Below are positions 59,512 to 64,000 of a stretch of DNA of 64,000 nucleotides, in pieces. Position 1 is the first letter of the stretch. Each line of letters starts with the position of its first letter. The translations under genes and the position numbers were made by a program. Below the pieces are notes generated by a model, which worked only from the letters and a program-made list of their open reading frames with translations, did not search any database and was not told the DNA's origin. The DNA is taken from assembly GCF_030815865.1 (NCBI RefSeq), contig NZ_JAUSXI010000001.1, forward strand, positions 4,154,001-4,218,000. The letters are read 5' to 3'. This DNA is from Arthrobacter globiformis (GTDB lineage: Bacteria; Actinomycetota; Actinomycetes; Actinomycetales; Micrococcaceae).

Positions 59512-61635
59512 ATGAGCATCGTCCAGCAGGCGCCGGGTGGGGCTGCGGCCGGGACAAACGCGGGCGCAGGACTCCGGCGCAGACCGTCGTTCCGGCCCGA
59601 CATCCAGGCGCTGCGCGCCCTGGCAGTGTCCCTGGTCGTCCTGAACCACCTGTGGCCAAAGGAACTGACCGGAGGCTACGTCGGGGTTGACATCTTCTTC
59701 GTGATCTCCGGGTTCCTGATCACCTCGCATCTGCTGAAGGAACTCCTGGGAACTGGGCGGATCCGCCTGGCTTCGTTTTATGCCCGCAGGATCCGGCGAC
59801 TGCTTCCGGCGGCCTTCCTGGTCCTGACCGTGTCGCTCATCGCCGCTATGGTGTGGCTACCTTTTTCGCGCTGGGAAGACACAGCACACGAAACCCTCGC
59901 CAGCGCCCTTTACGCGGAAAACTGGGTGCTGGCGGCCAAGTCCGTCGATTACTCGGCGTCAACGTCATCGGCAACGGTGGCCCAGCACTTCTGGTCGCTC
60001 TCCGTCGAGGAGCAGTTCTACCTCATCTGGCCGCTTCTGCTCATTGCGCTGTTCTGGTGGGCCGGCCGCCGCAACAGGCCTGGAATCCCCGTAGTGTTCG
60101 CCGGGGTAGCCGCCGTGACGGCACTCGGGCTCGTGGCCTCTGTGCTCACGACGGAGTTCTCGCCGAACCAGGCGTATTTCGTGACCCCGGTCCGGGCCTG
60201 GGAGTTCGGCGCGGGTGCGTTAACCGCCCTGGCGCTCGGGCGGCACGGGCTGCCGTCGCCGGCCTTGAAGGGGGTCGGCCCCGCCGGGTTCATACTGATC
60301 GTGGGCTCTGCCCTTGCCTTCAACGACGGGACCGCCTTCCCCGGCTTCCTCGCTCTTGTCCCAGTCCTGGGCACTGTGATGGTCATCTATGCAGGGAACG
60401 ATAACCGCCGGCCTGCCTTCAAGCCACTGATCAGCATGCTTCCGCTGCAGTACCTCGGCAACATCTCGTACTCCCTGTACCTCTGGCACTGGCCGCTCAT
60501 CGTCATTGCCCCGTTCGCCTTGGGGCGCGCCCTGGGCCACTTCGACAGGATCGGGATAATCCTGCTCGCCGTTGTCCTGGCAGGCCTCACGAAGGCGTAT
60601 GTCGAGGACCGCGGCCAGTCATCCCTGTATCTCACCGCGTCAGCGCGGCGGACGTTCGCGGCGATGGCCGTCGGCATGGCCCTTGTTGCCGGGCTTGCCG
60701 GCCTTCAGCTGCAGGTCAAGGAGATCCGTCAGGAGGCAGCGGAACAGGCGGCGGCAGCGGCCGCCCGGCAGCCTTGCCACGGTCCGCTGGCCCTGCTCCC
60801 CGGCGCCGACTGCACCGATCCGTTCGGACCGTCCGCTGCCCCCGTGATGTCGGCTGCCAATGAGTACTGGAAAACGCCTCCTTCATGCGACCGCCCTGAC
60901 GACGAGCTGAAGGCCGCGGAGACCAGGACGCACCAGCGCTGTGACTTCTCGGGCGGGAGGCCGGAAGCCAAAACTGTGTGGCTGGTGGGCGACTCCCACG
61001 CACAGCAGTGGCAGGCGGCGGTCTTCGCGGCGGCCAAGCAACGAGGCTGGATCGTCAGGACGGCCGTACTGGGAGGCTGTCCTGTGGCGGACGTCAAATT
61101 CACGGGCTACGCAGACAGCGCCGACCAGAACTCCACCCGGACCTGCATGGACTGGGCGAACAGGGTGACCGACGCCGTGGCGGCAGACCGACCCGCGGCG
61201 GTTTTCACGTCCATGTTCGCGCGGAGGCAGTCCGTTGACGACGGCTCCGGCCGTCCGGTCTCCGAACAGTTCTCCACGGGCCTGCAGAAGACCTGGCAGC
61301 GGTGGACCGACGCAGGGTCAAAGGTGTATGTCCTGGCCGATCCGCCGCTCAACCAGGCGGTGCGGCAGCCTGACTGTACCAATCTGCATATCCAGGATCC
61401 GGCGTCCTGCGCTGTGGACCGCGCCCTTGCGCAGCCAGAAGACCCGCTCATCACGGCAGCCAAGTCTACGTACAACCGCGACGTCCAGCTGGTCGACCTG
61501 ACCGATTACTTCTGCGATCCGCGCAAGTGCTACACGGTTGTTGGCGGAGTCAATGTCTACTTCGACGCCAACCACCTCAACCGGGAGTATAGCGAGCTCC
61601 TGGCACCGCTGCTGCTGGGCAGATTGGCGAAGTGA
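59512..61635 (+). CDS. acyltransferase 3 (OafA/YrhL-like) with C-terminal SGNH domain
   Basis: 707 residues. The membrane part (about residues 25-400) begins FRPDIQALRALAVSLVVLNHLWP and includes the GVDIFFVISGFLITSHLL and FWSLSVEEQFYLIWPLLL signatures of acyltransferase 3, with about ten to eleven helices. The C-terminal 250 residues hold an SGNH-hydrolase-like domain (VWLVGDSHAQQWQAAVF and YFDANHLNREYSELLAPLL, with the Ser and Asp-x-x-His elements). Such fusions add acetyl groups to cell-wall or exported glycans. AAAAGGAACTC precedes ATG 59512. Confidence 0.92.
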   Translation: MSIVQQAPGGAAAGTNAGAGLRRRPSFRPDIQALRALAVSLVVLNHLWPKELTGGYVGVDIFFVISGFLITSHLLKELLGTGRIRLASFYARRIRRLLPAAFLVLTVSLIAAMVWLPFSRWEDTAHETLASALYAENWVLAAKSVDYSASTSSATVAQHFWSLSVEEQFYLIWPLLLIALFWWAGRRNRPGIPVVFAGVAAVTALGLVASVLTTEFSPNQAYFVTPVRAWEFGAGALTALALGRHGLPSPALKGVGPAGFILIVGSALAFNDGTAFPGFLALVPVLGTVMVIYAGNDNRRPAFKPLISMLPLQYLGNISYSLYLWHWPLIVIAPFALGRALGHFDRIGIILLAVVLAGLTKAYVEDRGQSSLYLTASARRTFAAMAVGMALVAGLAGLQLQVKEIRQEAAEQAAAAAARQPCHGPLALLPGADCTDPFGPSAAPVMSAANEYWKTPPSCDRPDDELKAAETRTHQRCDFSGGRPEAKTVWLVGDSHAQQWQAAVFAAAKQRGWIVRTAVLGGCPVADVKFTGYADSADQNSTRTCMDWANRVTDAVAADRPAAVFTSMFARRQSVDDGSGRPVSEQFSTGLQKTWQRWTDAGSKVYVLADPPLNQAVRQPDCTNLHIQDPASCAVDRALAQPEDPLITAAKSTYNRDVQLVDLTDYFCDPRKCYTVVGGVNVYFDANHLNREYSELLAPLLLGRLAK

Positions 61636-61721
61636 GCCAGGTGGTGCCGGTCCGCGCGCATGTTTTCCACATGGGCGAGGTGCCCGTGGCCTAGCGGGGT
61701 CAGCGTCCCTAGGCTTCATTC

Positions 61722-62357
61722 ATGAGCACATTCGAGGGCATTCCCGCAGCAGCAACGGAGTTCTATGCTGAGCTGGAAGAAAACAACAGCCGGGAGTGGT
61801 GGCAGACCCACTCAGGGGTGTACCGCGAGTCCGTGAAAGGGCCCCTGGCCGCACTGCTCGCCACTCTTGAGCCCCGCTTTGGACCGGGGAAAATCTTCCG
61901 GCCCAACCGTGACGTCCGCTTCTCGCAGGATAGATCCCCGTACAAGACGGCCCAGGGCGCTTTCGCCTCGTACCAGGAAGGCGTGGGGTTCTACCTTCAG
62001 ATCAGCGCGGACGGCCTGCTGGTCGGCGGCGGTTACCACTCACATTCTCCCGCGCAACTGGTCCGCTACCGGAACTCCGTGGACGCAGCAGGCAGCGGCG
62101 GACAGCTGCAGCGCATCGTGGACGCCGTCGCAGCAGCAGGCTTCGCCATTGAAGGCGAAAAGCTAAAGACGGTGCCGCGCGGCTTCCCGAAGGACCACCC
62201 GCGCGCCGAGTTGCTCAAGCACAAGTCGCTGTCCGCGGCTGTTACCCTGGGCGAGCCAGACTGGCTCAGGTCGTCGGAAGCGGAACGGGAGATCGCCGCC
62301 CGGTGGGAACAGCTCCGGCCTCTAGTGGACTGGGTGGGGCGGCACGCCGCCCCCTGA
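61722..62357 (+). CDS. DUF2461 family protein
   Basis: 211 residues. FEGIPAAATEFYAELEENNSREWWQTHSGVYRESVKGPLAALLATLEPRFG and FRPNRDVRFSQDRSPYKTAQGAF are characteristic of DUF2461 (TIGR02453), a soluble cytoplasmic protein. KTVPRGFPKDHPRAELLKHKSLSA is the second conserved block. No reaction is established. It starts 86 bases after the acyltransferase. Confidence 0.92.
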   Translation: MSTFEGIPAAATEFYAELEENNSREWWQTHSGVYRESVKGPLAALLATLEPRFGPGKIFRPNRDVRFSQDRSPYKTAQGAFASYQEGVGFYLQISADGLLVGGGYHSHSPAQLVRYRNSVDAAGSGGQLQRIVDAVAAAGFAIEGEKLKTVPRGFPKDHPRAELLKHKSLSAAVTLGEPDWLRSSEAEREIAARWEQLRPLVDWVGRHAAP

Positions 62358-62414
62358 CGGCATGAGGGGGCGGCGGTTCAGCGGAACCCGGGACGGCCCG
62401 GGCCCGGGGTCGCG

Positions 62415-63962
62415 CTAAACCTTGCTCAGCTCGTCGCCGTCCCGGTCGCCGAGCTCGCTTGCAGGGCCGTCCACGGCTGCTTTGGCGCCGGCGAACTTCT
62501 CGTTGAGCCGGGAGTGACGCTGGCCGTAGGCGAAGTAGATGGCAATGCCCACCACCAGCCAGATTCCGAAGAAGATCCAGGTCTCCACGGCGAGGTTGGT
62601 CATCAGATACAGGCACAGCACCGCGGATACGACAGGAAGCACCTTGCCGAACGGGACCCGGAAAGCCGGCTTCAGGTCGGGGCGCTTCTTGCGAAGCACC
62701 AGGATGCCCAGGCTGACCATCACGAACGCGGACAGCGTGCCGATGTTGATCATTTCCTCGAGCAGGTCCACGTTGGTGAGCCCGGCGACCAGGGCAACGG
62801 CGGCGCCGCAGATGATCTGCAGGCGGGCCGGCGTCGAACGTTTTTCGCTGGTCTTGGACAGGGAGCGCGGCAGCAGGCCGTCCCGGCTCATGGCCAGCAC
62901 CACGCGGGCCAGGCCCATAAGCAGCACCATGATCACAGTGGTCAGGCCCACGAGGGAACCGAAGGCGATCACCTTCGCGGCGTCGGTGTTGCCGACCGCC
63001 TCGAAGGCCGTGGTGAGTGTGGGGCTTTCCGCCTCGGCGAGCTGCGTGTAGGAGACCATGCCGGTCAGGGCAAGGGATACGAGGATGTACAGCAGCGTCA
63101 CCAGTGCCAGGCCGCCGAAGATGCCGCGGGGCAGCGTCTTCTGCGGGTTCTTGACCTCTTCTGCGGAGGTGGCCACCACATCGAAGCCGATGAAGGCGAA
63201 GAACACCAGCGCGGCACCGGCGAAGATGCCCATGGTGCCGTACTGCGCGGGGGCGGCTCCGGTGAGGAAGCCGAAGAACGACTGCTTTAGAACGTCGGCC
63301 GCGCCGGCGTTAGCCGTCGGCTCAGAGGCCGGGACGAAGGGGGTGTAGTTGGAGAACTTCAGGTAGCTGAAGCCCACGATGATCACGAACACCACCACGG
63401 CGATCTTGATCAGCGTGAAGATGTTGCCCACGCGGGCGGACAGCTTGGTTCCGAGCACCAGCAGCACGGTGAAGACTGCCACGATGAGGAATGCGCCCCA
63501 GTACAGGTCAACGCCCCCGAGCGAGATGGCAGCCGGTATTTCGACGCCCATGAGGGCGAAGACCTTGCTGAGATAGATGCCCCAGTACTTGGCGATCACC
63601 GCAGCCGCCGTGAAGAGCTCCAGGATGAGGTTCCAGCCGATGATCCAGGCCAGCACTTCGCCCATGGTGGCGTAGGTGAAAACGTAGGCGGAGCCTGCCA
63701 CCGGGATGGCGGTGGCGAACTCGGCGTAGCACATGATCGCCAGGGCACAGGTGATGGCGGCGACCAGGAAGGAGACGGTGACAGCGGGGCCGGCGAAGTT
63801 TGCAGCGGCCTTGGCCCCCACAGAGAAGATGCCGGCGCCGACGGCAACGGCGACGCCCATGATCATGAGGTCCCAGCTGCTCAGGGAGCGCTTCAGCTTG
63901 CGTCCGGGCTCATCGGCGTCGGCTATTGACTGCTCGATGGATTTGGTCCGGAAAAGGTTCAT
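62415..63962 (-). CDS. APC-family amino acid permease (cationic amino acid transporter-like)
   Basis: 515 residues with about twelve membrane helices. A short cytoplasmic head MNLFRTKSIEQSIADADEPGRKLKRSLSSWDLMIMGVAVAVGAGIF leads into the classic APC first helix (GAGIF). FFAFIGFDVVATSAEEVKNPQKTLPRGI is the family loop after helix 6, and FVMVSLGILVLRKKRPDLKPAFRVPFGKVLPVVSAVLCLYLM the C-terminal pair. It imports amino acids, probably cationic ones. The C-terminal tail is charged and likely disordered. Confidence 0.93.
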   Translation of the reverse strand: MNLFRTKSIEQSIADADEPGRKLKRSLSSWDLMIMGVAVAVGAGIFSVGAKAAANFAGPAVTVSFLVAAITCALAIMCYAEFATAIPVAGSAYVFTYATMGEVLAWIIGWNLILELFTAAAVIAKYWGIYLSKVFALMGVEIPAAISLGGVDLYWGAFLIVAVFTVLLVLGTKLSARVGNIFTLIKIAVVVFVIIVGFSYLKFSNYTPFVPASEPTANAGAADVLKQSFFGFLTGAAPAQYGTMGIFAGAALVFFAFIGFDVVATSAEEVKNPQKTLPRGIFGGLALVTLLYILVSLALTGMVSYTQLAEAESPTLTTAFEAVGNTDAAKVIAFGSLVGLTTVIMVLLMGLARVVLAMSRDGLLPRSLSKTSEKRSTPARLQIICGAAVALVAGLTNVDLLEEMINIGTLSAFVMVSLGILVLRKKRPDLKPAFRVPFGKVLPVVSAVLCLYLMTNLAVETWIFFGIWLVVGIAIYFAYGQRHSRLNEKFAGAKAAVDGPASELGDRDGDELSKV

Positions 63963-64000
63963 TGGAAGTCCACAGTCCTGATAGGGGATGGAAACAGACC

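Noticed and set aside
1..64000. CRISPR arrays, prophage genes and rRNA genes
   Set aside because: None seen. The only short tandem repeat is the 2.6-copy unit at 23218-23278, which has no spacers or cas genes.

Overview
The window is a high-GC actinobacterial chromosome segment. Gene content and codon use point to the Micrococcaceae, most likely an Arthrobacter or Pseudarthrobacter relative. This rests on family recognition, strong third-position GC, many GTG and TTG starts, ATGA/GTGA overlaps and recurrent intergenic palindromes; no 16S gene is present. Three tRNA genes (Met-CAT, Thr-GGT, Tyr-GTA) are present.

Layout. 1-2.6 kb: the N-terminus of a CitE-like lyase, divergent from a TauT-type binding lipoprotein and a TauD-family dioxygenase. 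2.6-10.1 kb: an aldo/keto reductase, then a minus-strand sugar operon (binding lipoprotein, two permeases, GH13 alpha-glucosidase) facing a divergent ROK regulator. The binding-protein gene appears to be preceded by a 28-codon translationally coupled leader ORF. 10-18.2 kb: Na+/H+ antiporter, NAD(P)-binding protein, RibD-C reductase, secreted HNH nuclease, two tRNAs, DEAD-box helicase and MOSC protein. 18.4-21.9 kb: a YgiB-like / YgiC-like / APC-permease operon, the most intriguing unassigned pathway here. 21.9-29.2 kb: glutaryl-CoA-dehydrogenase-like enzyme, methyltransferase-like membrane protein, DUF4386 proteins, a frameshifted MalT-like LuxR regulator and a SnoaL-like protein. 29.3-41.9 kb: SDR, two GT87 glycosyltransferases, HxlR-MFS pair, metB and cbs for transsulfuration, two VOC proteins, an AlkA-type glycosylase, an acyl-CoA ligase and an ABM monooxygenase.

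41.9-51.1 kb looks like an accessory island. It holds an IS110-family element with a broken transposase and a noncoding left end likely to encode a bridge RNA; a VOC-HxlR pair with a palindromic operator; a MmyB-type regulator with two SDRs; a serine resolvase with a possible res site; and a flavoprotein-TetR cassette flanked by two 147-bp direct repeats. Housekeeping genes then resume: thioredoxin, LysM protein, tRNA-Tyr, YajQ, GNAT and HtpX. Next come an MFS exporter divergent from a Fur/PerR-catalase operon that share a 25-bp palindrome, a large acyltransferase, a DUF2461 protein and an amino-acid permease.

Four genes (YgiB-like, LuxR, resolvase, MFS) carry single-base indels placed in homopolymers, and the IS110 transposase carries a 5-nt duplication. 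The homopolymer pattern makes base-calling error a real alternative to gene decay. At least two families of long palindromic intergenic repeats are scattered through the window.
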